This document shows, in pieces, positions 36,084-48,596 of a stretch of 64,000 bases of DNA (the first letter of the stretch is position 1; each line of letters starts with the position of its first letter). The notes below the pieces were generated by a model that had not been told where the DNA came from, did no database searches, and saw only the letters and a list, made by a program, of their open reading frames with translations. Both the position numbers and the translations under genes were made by a program. Source of the stretch: Helicocarpus griseus UAMH5409 (Eukaryota; Ascomycota; Eurotiomycetes; Onygenales; Ajellomycetaceae). Location: NCBI GenBank assembly GCA_002573585.1, contig PDNB01000003.1:310001-374000 (forward strand). The letters are read 5' to 3'.

Positions 36084-39000
36084 ATGCCGCCTCCACCCCA
36101 TATTCGGCCTGAGAATGTCCTCAGGGTAAGATTTCTGTTTTGTCGGGATGATAAATGCATTGTTTGGGATTCGGCGAAACTAACTTCTGTTGTCTGTTGA
36201 TAGCGAGCTGAAGAGCTCATTGCCGTTGGCCAGCAGCAGGCTGCGCTGACGGTCCTTCACGAACAAGTGGCCTCCAAACGATCCCGAAACAGCCCCATCT
36301 CCAGCCTCGAACCGGTTATGATCCTTTTCGTCGAGCTATGTGTGGATTTGAGAAAGGGAAAGTCTGCCAAGGATGGCCTTTATCAATACAAGAACATTGC
36401 GCAAAACAGCAATGTTGGCACGATCGAGGTAGCCCCCCCCCGTTTATATGGATTCTATTATAAGTGGAACAGAGATGGAATTACTGGCATGGGTTAAAGC
36501 GAAGTCAATTGATCACAGAGACTAACACGGTTATTTTCTTGGGAATCTAGATGGTCTTGAAAAAGTTCATTGAACTTGCGGAGCAAAAAGTTACAGAAGC
36601 CCAGGCCAAGGCTGACGAAATCCAATCTTCGCTCGAATCTGCTGCCCCTACCACCAACATCGAAGATCTTGACGCGATCGAAACGCCCGAGACTATTCTC
36701 CTCGCCACCGTTTCCGGTGAACAATCTCGCGATAGAACTGATAGAGCTATTGTTACTCCGTGGTTGAAATTTTTGTGGGAGACGTACCGTACCGTCCTTG
36801 AGATTTTGAAGAACAATGCTCGCCTCGAGGTCATGTATCAAACCACCGCTCTCCAGGCCTTCCAGTTTTGTTTGAAGTACACTCGCAAGACCGAGTTCCG
36901 CCGTCTTTGCGAGCTGCTCCGCAACCATGTTCAGAATGCGGCAAAGTACTCGAGCCAGATGCATGCCATCAATCTGAGTGACCCAGAGACTTTGCAACGT
37001 CATCTCGATACCCGTTTCCAACAGTTGAATGTTGCTGTTGAACTGGAGCTATGGCAAGAAGGCTTCCGAAGTGTTGAAGATATTCACACCCTTCTCAACC
37101 TCAGCAAGCGTCCTGCTAAGAATATCATGATGGCCAATTACTACGAGAAGCTTACCCGTATCTTCTTGGTTAGCGAAAACTACCTTTTCCATGCTGCCGC
37201 CTGGAGTCGCTACTATAACCTCCTCCGCCAATCTGCAGTTGCCGTTGCTTCAGGACAAAGCCCTAAGAGAGAGAACCCCGTTGTGTCTGAAGCTGAGATG
37301 ACCAAGGTCGCCTCGTTTGTTCTTCTTTCGGCGCTTTCGATCCCTGTTATCAGTACTTCGCGCTCTCGTGGAGCACTTGTTGACGTTGATGAAGTCCGGA
37401 AGAACAAGAACACTCGTTTGACCAACCTCCTCGGCATGCCTCAGCACCCTACCCGCGCTGGTCTTTTCAAAGATGCCTTGAACAAGGGCTTACTTTCGCG
37501 CTGCCGCCCCGAAATCCGAGATCTGTACAACATCTTGGAAGTCGATTTCCACCCATTGTCGATTTGCAAGAAGATCTCCCCTATCCTCACCCAGATTGGC
37601 GCTGACCCCGAGATGGAGAAATACGTGCTTCCCCTTCAGCAGGTTATTCTTACCAGACTCTTCCAACAGCTCTCTCAAGTCTACGAGTCCGTTGAGGTTA
37701 AGTTTGTCCATCAACTCGCCCAGTTCCCCGAGCCATTCCAGGTTACTCCCTCAATGATTGAGAAATTCATCATGAATGGTTGCAAGAAGGGCGATTTGGC
37801 CATCCGTGTCGATCATGTTTCTGGTGTCCTCACTTTCGATTCCGATATCTTCTCTTCCGCCAAGGCCATGCATCCCGGAAGCGCGGCTGGGTCTGCTGAA
37901 AGCGAAGTTGGATCGGTCCAGCGATTGCAAAGTACTCCTGCTGAGATCGCGAGATCCCAACTTACACGCTTGGCGAAGACTCTTCACCTCACTTGCATGT
38001 ATGTCGACCCATCATATAACCAAGCTCGCGTTCAGGCCAAACAAGCCGCCTTTGCCAGAGCTCAGGCTGGTGCTGCGAAGGAACACGAGGAAACTATTGC
38101 TCGCAGAATCATCATTGAGAAGAAGAAGGAAGCTGCTTTGGAATCACTGCAAAGAAAGCAGCAAGAGGAGGAGAGACTCAAGCGCCTCCGTACCCAGCAG
38201 TTGCAAGAGGCTGAAAAGCGAAGACTCCATGAGGAGCACCTCGAACGAGAGCGCAAACGCATGAAGGATGAGCAAGACCGCATCCGACAACAAGAGCTCA
38301 AGAAACAACTCGAGGAGCTCAAGACGGGCGTTAAGGGCATCGATGTCAGTGAAATCAATCTGGAAGAGTTGGATAGCAACAGTCTCCGAACCATCAAGCT
38401 TGCTCAACTCGAGAAGGAGAAGAACGAGTTGAACGACCGTGTCCGGATAACTGCCAAGCGAATTGACCATCTTGAACGAGCTTATCGCCGAGAGGAACTC
38501 AAACATCTTCCCGCAGATTACGAGGCACAGAAGCAGCGGGATCTTGAAGTCTACGAGAAGAACAAGGCCGATACCCTTGCCGCTGCTAAGCAAAAACACA
38601 AGGAAGATGTTGCCCTTAAGCATCGTCTAAGTCGTCTGGTACCCTACTTCAATGACTTCAGGAAGAACCTCCAAGAGAAGCGACATGTTGAATTCGAGAA
38701 GAATCGCAAAGCAGCTGAGAGAGAATTCGAGAATAAGAAGAGACAGAGGATCAAGGAGGTTCAGGAGCGTGTGCGCCGTGAGCGTATGGAACGAGAGGCG
38801 GAAGAGAAACGTCAGCGTGAGGAGCAGGAACGTATTGCACGCGAGGAACAGGAGAAAGCCGCTCGGGATGCGGAGCGACGTGAGAAGCTTGCTGCAGAAA
38901 AGGCTGCCAGAGAAGAGGAACGAAGGTATGGCTTCCCTACCAAATCAATTGAAACATTGGGCTATTTACTAATACATCTACTAGAATTCTTGATGAGAAG

Positions 39001-39516
39001 GCCGCAATTCAAAGGAAGAAAGAGGAGGAGGCTGAGGCCAAACTCAGAGCGCGCAGAACTGGAGCTGTCCCCGTTCGCGCGGAACGCACCGAGTCCACCG
39101 AACGCACCGCTCCTAGACTCAACCTTGCTGGTCGTACCGGCCCTACCTGGAGAGAACGTCAAGCCGCAAAGGAAGCTGAAGCTGCCGCTGCCGGTACTGC
39201 TACTCCCCCTACCGAGGCAGCAGCGCCTGCTGCTCGAGAGGAAGTCCCACCTCCCCGGACAACTGGCGGATACGTTCCTCCACAGCGAAGAGCTGCTGCC
39301 GGTCGGGATATCTCCGCAAACGGCGAGCGCATGCCTGAGCGTGCGCCTGAGCGTGCGCCCCCACGGTTTAGCCGCGAAGCAGTCCCTCCCAAATCGCTCT
39401 CACGAAGCCCTGCGCCATCCAGCTCGCCTGCACCTGAGAATCGTGAGGGCTCAACGCCCCCCGCAAGCGGAGCAACGCAGGCATGGAGACCGAGGTTCAG
39501 GCAACAACAGCAGTAG
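36084..39516 (+). CDS. TIF32: Eukaryotic translation initiation factor 3 subunit A
   Basis: eIF3a is the scaffold of eIF3, which binds the 40S subunit and recruits the mRNA and initiator tRNA. Four exons, 36084-36125, 36204-36428, 36551-38925 and 38985-39516, give 3174 nt and 1057 aa, the usual fungal length. The start MPPPPHIRPENVLRRAEEL is the family start. HEQVASKRSR, LFVELCVDLRKGKSAKDGL and KKFIELAEQKV follow. The TPR-like/PCI region continues through KFVHQLAQFPEPF. From about residue 590 there is a long charged coiled coil (EEERLKRLRTQQLQEAEKR and similar) and a Pro/Ala/Glu-rich tail ending RPRFRQQQQ. The last intron is 59 nt and contains no in-frame stop, so an unspliced message stays open to 39529 in another frame. 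It diverges from the G-gamma gene. Confidence 0.96.
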
Positions 39517-40625
39517 GCCAGAGATGTAGAGCAATGATGTGACGGGTGGTTGGGTGATATGTGGGAGTTCTTTTATTTTGCTGTTGCTTTTGAAATCCTT
39601 TTTATTTCGCATTTCGCCAATTTGCTTTTTCAAGACATGGGAATTGGGTGACTAATGTTCAAAGTTTTCTTTTTCTTCCATTTTTCCATCTCTCTTTGCC
39701 TTGTAACGTTTTCACTGTTTCGTTTATTCTTTTTCCCCGTTGTCAAATTGCACCCAATTCTAACCGTTCCCCTTTGCATTTGCGAGACGAAAATGCGGTG
39801 ACGAGATGAGGTGATGAAATTGTTTGTTTTATGTGTTGTTTCAATGCATGTAAAGCAAGCTGAATGACAAAAGATTTCCTTATCCATTTTCTTTATCTAG
39901 CTTTCGAGATATCTATTTTTGCTTTGCATTTCTTTTCCTCACTTATTTCCTTATCCACAACTGTGCCATTGAACATGAAAACATCTTCGCATTGGATCAA
40001 TCCTGTCTTTCGTATCGCATCTTTTCCCCTGCCAACTGCAGCATGTATTCGTATGTGATACTTGGAGAGCATGCTTTCTATCTATGCTCATCGTGTATTT
40101 GCAGGAGGTCTTTGTTTTCAATCTTCCTCTTAGTTTCTTATCTCTTTTCTAAACTTCACCTAGTTCTGAATGTCTGCTCTTTTCGCCATACCACACATGT
40201 TTGCCAGTACCTTTACTCCTTGAACTCTTATGATTTCGGTCCCCCCATCTCCATGTCCGTGTAATAATTCACTTCTCTGGTATTTTTGATATCTATCTGT
40301 AGCTTTTATTATGAGAATGAATCTTTCCGACACTTTTGAATTCTTCTATGACTGAATCTCCATAATCGATCAGGAAGCTAAAATCTAATGCATGATTGGC
40401 GAATGAGAACGGAAGCTAATAGTCAACAAGGCTGATTTCAATACAAGATCGGACACCGATCATAAAACCACTCTATTCATTTTTATATTTAAATTAAACA
40501 TACTACATTATGATTTCTGTTTTTAACTAACTTCGTTAATTCAATAAACGGCAGGCTTTTTCAAGGCCGTCCCTCAAAAAGCGAGTACGTGAATTTTGAT
40601 ACCGTTTTAATGCCCCTCATAGCGA
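39517..40625. other. Intergenic between eIF3a and the HET gene
   Basis: Contains the eIF3a 3' UTR and the HET gene promoter. It is T-rich and AT-rich, and I see no gene. Confidence 0.5.
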
Positions 40626-43136
40626 ATGGACGGCCTCTGCACACTCTGCCCATCATCCCTTCTCTACTACGCGCATAGCGAATCCGGGCCAACTGAACAA
40701 GAACGATATGAACTATTCCATAAACCCTGTGCCGCCTGTTCACCCGCAACAGGGTGTCCGGAAGAAGGACCAGAAGAGGAAGAATCCGACGTATGCGATC
40801 ACTGTCAACACTTACGCCTAAGACATCTTGTAAAATGTGTGAAGCCAGAACTTCGCACGAAGTTGCTGTTCCCTCTGCGAAAAGGGCTGCTAGCGGCAGG
40901 AAACTATGACAATATAAATACCGCAGTGAAGAAGACATGTCCCCTCTGTCGCTTTGTTAAGCATATGGCTGTGACGGGGCTTAGCCCTGGACGCTTAGCT
41001 GAGGCGGAAATGACGGAGTATGACTTCGTTTTGTACCTGGGGATTGCTCAGAATCATGACATGCAGCAGGGCGCAGATGAATGGGTTCTCGCAGCGGATA
41101 TCTACGTTAATTATCCTGAAGGCAGCGGCGATACTGGGGTCTATGCGAATATTTGGGTTGGGGATGTTCACATTGATGTTTTCAAGGGAGGTAAGGGATA
41201 TATACTATGTCTACTTTGATGTATGCAGTTAGTTACAAGGGATGCATAGACAAGTTTTGCTAACTGCGTAATGAACGGAAAAGAACCCGCTGTGTCGCTC
41301 CTAGGAGAAGAAGTATCCTGGCCCCGCCTGCAAGAGAAGATAAACAAATGCTACAAAACTCACAGCGAGTGTCAGCGTGCCACGACTGCTGCAGGCCGCA
41401 GTCTCCCCAAAGACTTCCGAGTTATCGACGTAGCCAGACGATGTCTCGTTGAGAAAAGTGACTGCGACTTCGTCGCCCTCAGCTACGTCTGGGGGCCGAA
41501 AACCGCACACTCGTCCTCCTTGCACGAAGCCACTCGCGCCTCAGTAGACGCAATGAAGAAAGATGGCGGGTTGCCTGTCTCGAGGATGCCGAGGACTATT
41601 GAGGATGCCATGGCTGTCTGCACCCGGATGGGCCAGAGGTATCTGTGGACTGACCGGCTGTGTATTATACAGGATGATGTGGGGGATAAGAAGAATCAGA
41701 TTGAGGCGATGGATGATGTCTATTCTTCCGCGCTGCTTGTGCTTGTGGCTGCATATGGGGATCATATGGACTTCGGGATCCCCGGTGTCGGCCGTTTGAG
41801 GAGGAAGGTGGTTCAGCGGAGTGAAGAGGTGGCTGGTTTAAGAGTTACGAATGTGATACGAGAGGTTGAGGATGATCCCGTTAACGTGTGGGATTCGCGC
41901 GGGTGGACGTATCAGGAGGGTGTGCTTTCGAGGAGACGGCTGTGTTTCACTAACACGCGGGCGTTCTATGAGTGTGAGCGGTCGATATTTCATGAGGATT
42001 GGTTTAATGCGGAGACGAGTCGGGATGAGCTTGTGTCGAGCAGGCTGGTTATTGCGGAAGATGCATCCCGGTTCAAATCATTTGCGAGACATTTGAGGCA
42101 TTATACTTCGCGGAATCTCACTCATCGGTCTGATGCCTACGCAGCCTTGTACGGTATCTCTAGCTCGCTGTATAAGGACAGCGCTGTTAACGGGACAAAC
42201 CTGTCAATGATGATCAGCGGACTGCCCCGAGTGGATTTTGACCGTGCGCTCTTATGGTACGCTGACTTTGGCAAAAGCCCAGTAACGCGCTTGGAAACTC
42301 CTCAGGGGACGGTTTTACCAACGTGGTCGTGGGCGTCAGTCATGGGCGTGTCGGCTGACGACCAAGTTCACTATCAATCAACAGATTTCTATGGGACTTT
42401 GGTCCCGTGGTATGAGATAAACGGACCTGGACTTGGATCCATCGGTGAAGCCTTCAACGCCCATCCTGACATTAGCAATCCAGATAATGATTGGCGAGTA
42501 TACATGGCAATTGCTTGTACCAATGGCTGCATGAACGCGAGAGCCGCATCATCATTGCCCGTTTTTTCCCTGACGACTGACAGCTTTCCAACAGTGCGCA
42601 AGCTGTTCAACGCACGCTGGAAAGATTACCACAGCTTCTGCAAGGAGGCAATACTACCTATAGCAATCACGGCCTCGGAATTGCCGCCACCACCACCACC
42701 ACCACCAACAACAACCACCCTGGGCGGCGCATTAATAGCAACGCGCACCCAAACCGCCCTCCTCTCCCTATCCCCCAAGCCCACCTATGCTTTCAACATC
42801 CTCAACACATCCGGCGACCGCATCGGCGAAATCTGCGGCGACGCGGAGAAACTCAGGGAACAAGCAAGCGCTCCCGGCTACGATATATCGCGCACCAAGT
42901 TCGAATTCATCGCACTCTCGTTGGCTGGTATACCCTTCCGGCCTTACTCGCGTGCGCAACTGGAACGGAAGAACTATGTTGATGGTGACGGGAATGCCCT
43001 GGATAAGGTGCCGGTTGTGTATGTGCTGATGATTGTGCGAGAAGGTGGTGTTGCGAGGCGTCGTGAGCTGGGATGGGTGTTCCTTGTGGATTGGGTGAGG
43101 GTGGAAAGAGAGTGGAAGGTTGTAGTGCTTGGTTGA
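40626..43136 (+). CDS. HET-domain (heterokaryon incompatibility) protein with N-terminal Cys-rich region
   Basis: Two exons, 40626-41190 and 41284-43136, joined in frame through a GCTAAC branch and AAAAG acceptor, give 2418 nt and 805 aa. The HET domain starts near residue 235. VALSYVWG (about 252-259) is followed by MPRTIEDAMAVCTRMGQRYL, TDRLCIIQDD, YSSALLVLVAAYG and the closing DSRGWTYQEGVLSRRRLCF. HET domains act as cell-death effectors in non-self recognition after hyphal fusion, with a fold related to TIR domains. Before it lie several Cys pairs: CTLC, CAAC, CDHC and CPLC. The CDHCQHLRLRHL segment is the usual start of such proteins, and an extra 50 residues precede it. The C-terminal half contains PPPPPPPP then TTTT and no recognisable repeat or NACHT domain. 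Its incompatibility partner cannot be inferred. Confidence 0.93.
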
Positions 43137-43722
43137 ATTCAGTGGCGGGATAGGCGAAGGGGGAGGATATCGAGGTTGTTGGGTTGGCAATTGTAATACT
43201 GCCCGATATAAACTAATCTCCTACAATTGGAGACCTTGAGCTTGGTTTTCCTTTGTATATAAAAGAAGGGTGGGTAAAATGCATAGAGAGAGGTATATAT
43301 AGGGAAAGTAATATAAAGCAATATATCAACTCGACTAAGCCAAAAAATCTAAGGGAAAAGGAACATGTCTATAAGTGGAGTACTGAGAAAACACATCATT
43401 GGACGTTATATGAAATCGGACAATAGACTGACAGGATAAACGGGAGAAACCGAAGGAACGAAAGGAAAAGGAATGCTAAAGATGCAAAAAGAGCAAAAGA
43501 ACAGAGGCGTAGAGCAAAATGTAGGCAGGAAACGAGGCCATTTTTCTCTATAAAAGGACCATGAACCCGTCTAGAGTGAAGACGTGAGCCAACGGGGGGA
43601 GTATATAGTGCAAAACAAAAATGGAAAAACAAGGCCACAGCCGACATATCTTCTCTTCCCAACGTATTATTGTGCTACACCAACGATGCAAAATTGAAAA
43701 TAAGAAACGAATTATAGATCTA
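43137..43722. other. Intergenic between convergent genes (HET protein and Ser/Pro-rich protein)
   Basis: This holds 3' flanks of both genes. It is purine-rich on the plus strand at 43390-43520. Nothing else is visible. Confidence 0.5.
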
Positions 43723-45065
43723 TCATGCAGCGGCAACTTCCGCCCCAAATAGCCGTGCTCTCCATTCTCCGCACACAGCTTCAAACCCACTCACCACATC
43801 TCCGCACACGCGCCCAGCCTCTCGTTCCTGTAGTCGTCGATCCCACTCGCCCTTCTCAATCCACCTCGTCCCCTCCTCCCGGCCTTCTTCTTCCCGACGC
43901 ATGTCTGCAACCAATTCCCGCACAGTCTTTAGCCGTCTTGAGGCGGCTGAGGTGAGCTGGCGGGATTCGTGAATGGTATCGTTTAGAGCGCGAAGGACGT
44001 GAGTGAGGTCAGAAGTTTGCGAGAGGAGAACCTGGAGGGAGGAGAGAGGATCGGTATTGGAGAGTTGAGAGCGGTGGAAAGCTGGGGAAGCTGGGGATGT
44101 TGGAGATTGCGAGACGGGAAACGGAAGATTGGGTAAGATGTCGTCAATCAAGGGAATGAGGTCGTCTATGGCTTCTGAGGATAGAATGGGGAAAGAAGAG
44201 AAGAGGAGCGGGTGCGTGAGGGTTTGTAATGCGCGTGTTTGAGAAGTCAGATGCGAGGTAAGAGACGCGTGAGCGGTGATCAGTCTAGAATGTAGGTTAG
44301 CAGATGAGTGTGAGCCACGGCGTCGGATTATATTAGAAGGAAAATGAAAGAAAGATGATTCCCATACCTCGTAGCGCTATTTTCTATGCCGCTCTGACCC
44401 CCTAGATCCCGTAGATTATCAATGACTCGATCGACAATCTGTTCAGAATTGTCTATCATGCTCCATCGGACGAGATTCTCAAATCCCGCTATGCGCGCCT
44501 CTAGTTTCGGCGTGATATCACCGGGTTCCTCAAAATCCGAATCATTCCCGTAATCAGAACCATCATACATGGATTCATGCCGGCGATGTCGCTGCGCTGC
44601 TTTCGATTTATGCTTTGGAGTCTGCAAGCTGTTGCGATTTGACGCTGCGTTCCGAGAACGTTCCTCATTTGAATCGCTCTCCGCATTATGCATCGTCCCA
44701 GCGGATGAATCATCCCTCTCCTCGTAGATTTGTATATGACCATTTCCCTCCTGGAATTCGGAGGCGTCTTCATCGCCCTCTCCCTCCTCGTCCCAAGCCT
44801 CTGCTAGTTCGTCTGCCAGGTTTCCCAGTCCGCCTCCCCCTGAGTCGCCCTGGCCACCAAAGTCCCCAGAGAATCCCGTCGATCTATCCATTGACTCCGA
44901 GTTCCCGCGACGTGGACTCATCGGCGATAGGGGAACAGAGTATCTGGGGGTTTGCGGAGATTGTAGAGGGCTCTGCCCAAAGCCGTTGGAAGAGACAGAT
45001 GAAAGGTCTAGTTTTGACGGGTGTCCGCGTCGTCGAGTCGGCGAGATAGGAGAGGACGGCGACAT
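43723..45065 (-). CDS. Unknown fungal protein: Ser/Pro-rich acidic N-terminus, helical C-terminus
   Basis: Two minus-strand exons, 45065-44368 and 44284-43723, give 1260 nt and 419 aa, joined through an Arg codon (GTATGG donor, CTAG acceptor). The first in-frame ATG gives MSPSSPISPTRRRGHPSKL. Residues 1-60 carry repeated SP and SPxxP-type sites (likely proline-directed kinase targets), followed by Gly-rich and strongly acidic stretches (EDASEFQEGNG). KSKAAQRHRRHE is a basic patch. From about residue 195 the protein is predominantly helical: EARIAGFENLVRWSMIDN, a hydrophobic helix across the junction (LITAHASLTSHLTSQTRAL), VLLSQTSDLTHVLRALNDT and a Glu/Arg-rich helix near the end. No family is recognised. 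The layout suits a cell-cycle or cytoskeleton adaptor, but that is a guess. Confidence 0.75.
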
Positions 45066-45890
45066 AGTGACGGAATGAACTGCAAAATACGGAGAGACCG
45101 GGTGGTAGCTAGTAAGGGGGGAAGAAATTGCACGTCGCACGCATTAAGAGATAAGAGTATCCGACAGTGATTTCCTTTATATATGATATAAACAAAGTGG
45201 AGGCGGTCTCCTCTGTCTTTGTTCCCTGAACTTCCTTCTCTTTTCTTCTCTCACTTTTTTTTGTTCTCAACTCGTGGCAGTCATGCACGTCGGGCACGTC
45301 CAAGCGTGGTACCGTAATTAAGGACAGGGTTGGTCTGGTATCGAGGAATTGCCAGCATATATTCCTGCCAGCACATTTAACAACAAGAACAACTCAGGAA
45401 TTCTGGTCAAACCGTAAGTATCCAAAAAAAGACCACTGTGCCACATTCAAGCCAGTGACAGGAAGCAAGCAGGGCGTCGAATAATAGAATAGAAGAGAAT
45501 AAATAAGATGAAGATGTTGCAGAAAGACAGAGTTGGATCTGATATTGTCGTTTTGCCGAGTTGGGATTGGCGGATCGCGAGGACTGGTCCCGTGACTTGT
45601 GCCGAACAACTGAGATCCATGAATAAACATTCAACAATTATATTATTTTATTATCATTGACCAGAGATATTATTTTACGCAGAAGTCTGGATATATACTC
45701 AACAGCTGTCATTCCAGATAACTGCCACTGTTTGATTGCCAGAACAGGAAGAGTCCGCGACCGTCAATTCTCCCCGCATCCAAACCATCCCACCAGCAAC
45801 CTCAACTATTCAGAGCTCAATATCAGCTTCCAGTGCTACGCGCACAACTCCAGCTCATAGCTAGAATAGTAAAATACCCTTGAATAAACC
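45066..45890. other. Divergent intergenic region (unknown protein / NatB catalytic subunit)
   Basis: Presumed promoters of both genes. It is CT-rich on the minus-strand side at 45190-45260, and I see no gene. Confidence 0.5.
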
Positions 45891-46654
45891 ATGGCTACAA
45901 TCCGGCGCATGACGCCTACCGACCTCTTCTCCCTCAACCTAACCAACCTCGACGCTCTGACCGAAAACTATGATCTGCACTTTTACCTCAACTACCTTAT
46001 GAAATGGCCGTCACTCTTTAACGTGGTGGAGGATAGAGACGGCCAAATAATAGGCTACAGTATGTGCAATCGGATTTCACATGCACCGGGGGGAACGGGG
46101 GCATTCCCTTTGATTTACAGCTTACGCTAACAATTCATTTGCTTTGACAGTAATGGGCAAGCTTGAAGCCCAACACCCCTCAATGAGACATTCGGAACAC
46201 TACACACCATGGCATGGCCACATTACCGTATTAACGATAGCTCCCGCCTGGCGCAGATTAGGTCATGCGCGGCGGTTAACGGAGAGCCTGGAACGGGCGT
46301 CAGATATAAACGATGCGTGGTTTGTGGATCTATACGTGCGGGCAGGCAATGCGATCGCAGTAGGAATGTATAAAGGGATGGGGTATGTTATACACTTTTT
46401 TGTTCCCTTTACATCTTTTTATATTCTTGATTACGGACCTGGATCTTGGACTAATACGCCATTTCTTCTCCGCGGTTTATAGATACTCTGTTTTCCGGCG
46501 CGTGGTCAATTATTACAGTGACGGCCCGACAGGTCTCTCAGAGGAAGGAGAGGATGCATTCGACATGCGAAAACCGCTGAGTCGAGATAAAGATCTTATA
46601 CATAGCCGTGAGAATGGGGAGAATTTCTTGGTCAATCCGGAAGATGTATATTAG
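45891..46654 (+). CDS. NAT3: NatB N-terminal acetyltransferase catalytic subunit
   Basis: The NatB catalytic subunit (Naa20/Nat3) transfers acetyl from acetyl-CoA to nascent chains starting Met-Asp, Met-Glu or Met-Asn/Gln. Three exons, 45891-46059, 46151-46382 and 46483-46654, give 573 nt and 190 aa. The start MATIRRMTPTDLFSLNLTN and NLDALTENYDLHFYLNYLMKWP are characteristic of Naa20. GYIMGKLE, WHGHITVLTIAP, the acetyl-CoA loop RRLGHA (91-96) and FVDLYVRAGNAIAVGMYKGMGY complete the GNAT fold. The C-terminus has the family's VVNYYSD and DAFDMRKPLSRD. Length matches the yeast enzyme (about 195 aa). It acts with the auxiliary subunit Naa25/Mdm20 on ribosomes; that partner is not in the window. 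Confidence 0.97.
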
Positions 46655-47162
46655 ATATAGAGCGGTGCGGCTATGATTTCTTTCGTATCTCTGGGTTTTC
46701 GATTTCCAATAGGTACCTAGGTATTATATAGATGAGGTGGAGGATTCCTGCGGCTTTTCCCCCTTTGAATAGAGGACTTGAGCGCATGAACTTTCCCCTC
46801 GCGGACCCTGCGACTTTAAAGCTTGGGCTGGGAGATGAAGATCCTAAAAAGCAGAACTTGAATTGTGGATAGGCGGTCATATAACAGAACAAAGTTTCAA
46901 TATATACAGAATGTCTGGAGCGTCATACGGGCATCCATATGAAGACCGTCGACATATGCAATGCTCTGGAACCGGAAATATGTTCAATACCCAAGCCCAG
47001 CTCCCATGCTTATGAAAAATGTTCATCCCAGCAACATCGAAAAGAAAAGGTTATGCCTATGTGCAAATATAACATGCAGTATGTACGAGATATGAAGGGA
47101 ATCCAAGACGTGCCCCCTTTTGCTTGACCTGAATGCAAAGGTACCGCACAGTAGGGTCTACT
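46655..47162. other. Intergenic between convergent genes (NatB and MFS transporter)
   Basis: 3' flanks of both genes. No other feature was recognised. Confidence 0.5.
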
Positions 47163-48596
47163 TCAAGCGCGAGCAAAAAGCTTCGGCCCAGTAAGCAAAA
47201 TGCGAGCCACGACCATGATTCCAGCAGAGACAAAGAAGCAAACGCCCACCAGCACCGCAACACCGACATAACCCCCAGTGCGATGTATAATGGCGCCGCC
47301 AATCGGGGTCCCCATCAACGAGCCGAGAGAACACATGACAAACGACATCCCCAAGCGTGTTCCAAAATCGCGAAGATCAGGTGTTATATTCATATACACC
47401 ACGGGCGATACAGAGACAAATCCGCCCGCCGAAAATCCGTATAACGCCACCAGTACAATCGCGCCCGCAGGTGAGTGGATCCCAATCCATCCAAAACCCA
47501 GGACGCCCGAGGCCAGGGCCATTGGTATGATGATATTAAGGGGCCCCGTGAAGTCGGCGATATAGTTTGGGAGAACGCGTCCAAACGAGGAGCTAGCGTT
47601 GAGAATGGCAACCAGGTAGAACGCAAGGCGTTCGCTCATGACGCCGCTTTCAATTGCAAAGGGTTGTATGTACACGTTCACATTGTACATGCCAATAAAC
47701 CCGATGAGCTGCGCTATACAGAAGAGACTATACACCGGCTCCTTGAATGCGGACAATTGCACAAGTGCACGCCTCTCCTGTGGTTTGAAGCGTACACGCA
47801 GTAGTGATAGCGATATCAGCCCCGTAGCGCATGCGGTGAATCCCAGCACACGAGTCGCCCACGGAAATCCGATCTTCAGCTGGAGCTGGCGGAACATTAT
47901 CGGATAGAGCACGCCGCCGAAGCCGGTGCCCATGGCCGCAATGCCGTTGGCCAGGGCCCGTCGGCGCTTGAAGTACTGGGGGATGATTGCTACGCAGGTG
48001 ATGAATATGGTTCCGCATCCTAGGCCGATGCAGATGGCTTGTGAAAGCATGATGTGCCATAGCTCAGTGGATATGCTGGTCGTCATGAGGCCGAATGAGT
48101 AGAGAAACCAGCCAACCAGCATCATCTGGCGGGAATAGCCGGCGTCAAAAAGGGGCCCAGTGATGGCGCTGATGAATAAGAGGAGGAACGATTGTATGGA
48201 GCCAATCCATGATATTGTCGAGGGGGACTCGTCTGCAAGAAGTTCTTGTTCATAGTAGGTCTGGAAAGTACCGTACGCAATTACAAGCCCCCTGAGTTAT
48301 AGAGTTAGCCATGATCAAATTGGGACAGCTTGATTATGATATCTGTAAGAGAGAAAGTTTGTAAAGTTCAATAACAATCGTACATACCAGGTGTTGAAGA
48401 ATACAAAAAATGCTGCGATGACTTGTGACCATGCTTTCCAGCCACGATCATAGCTCAGCTCCTCATTGTCAAAGGATTCAAGTTTATTATTTGCACTTTG
48501 CGACTCTTTCGTCTCAATATCATCACCAGACGAGGATGAACATGGGGGCACAGAGACCAGATCGATCTTGCCATCAGTCAATTCGCCCATTACCAT
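47163..48596 (-). CDS. MFS transporter, monocarboxylate-transporter-like
   Basis: Two minus-strand exons, 48596-48388 and 48291-47163, give 1338 nt and 445 aa. A hydrophilic Ser/Glu-rich N-terminus of about 55 residues is followed by DRGWKAWSQVIAAFFVFFNTW, then GLVIAYGTFQTYYEQ, the start signature of fungal monocarboxylate-type (MCH/MCT-like) carriers. YFKRRRALANGIAAMG at about 176-191 is the cytosolic loop motif of this group. About twelve hydrophobic helices can be drawn, and the last segment ends in LLTGPKLFARA. MVMGELTDG offers two start codons six bases apart. Substrates of fungal members range from carboxylates and riboflavin to metabolite export, so substrate cannot be assigned. There is no biosynthetic cluster around it. 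Confidence 0.92.
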
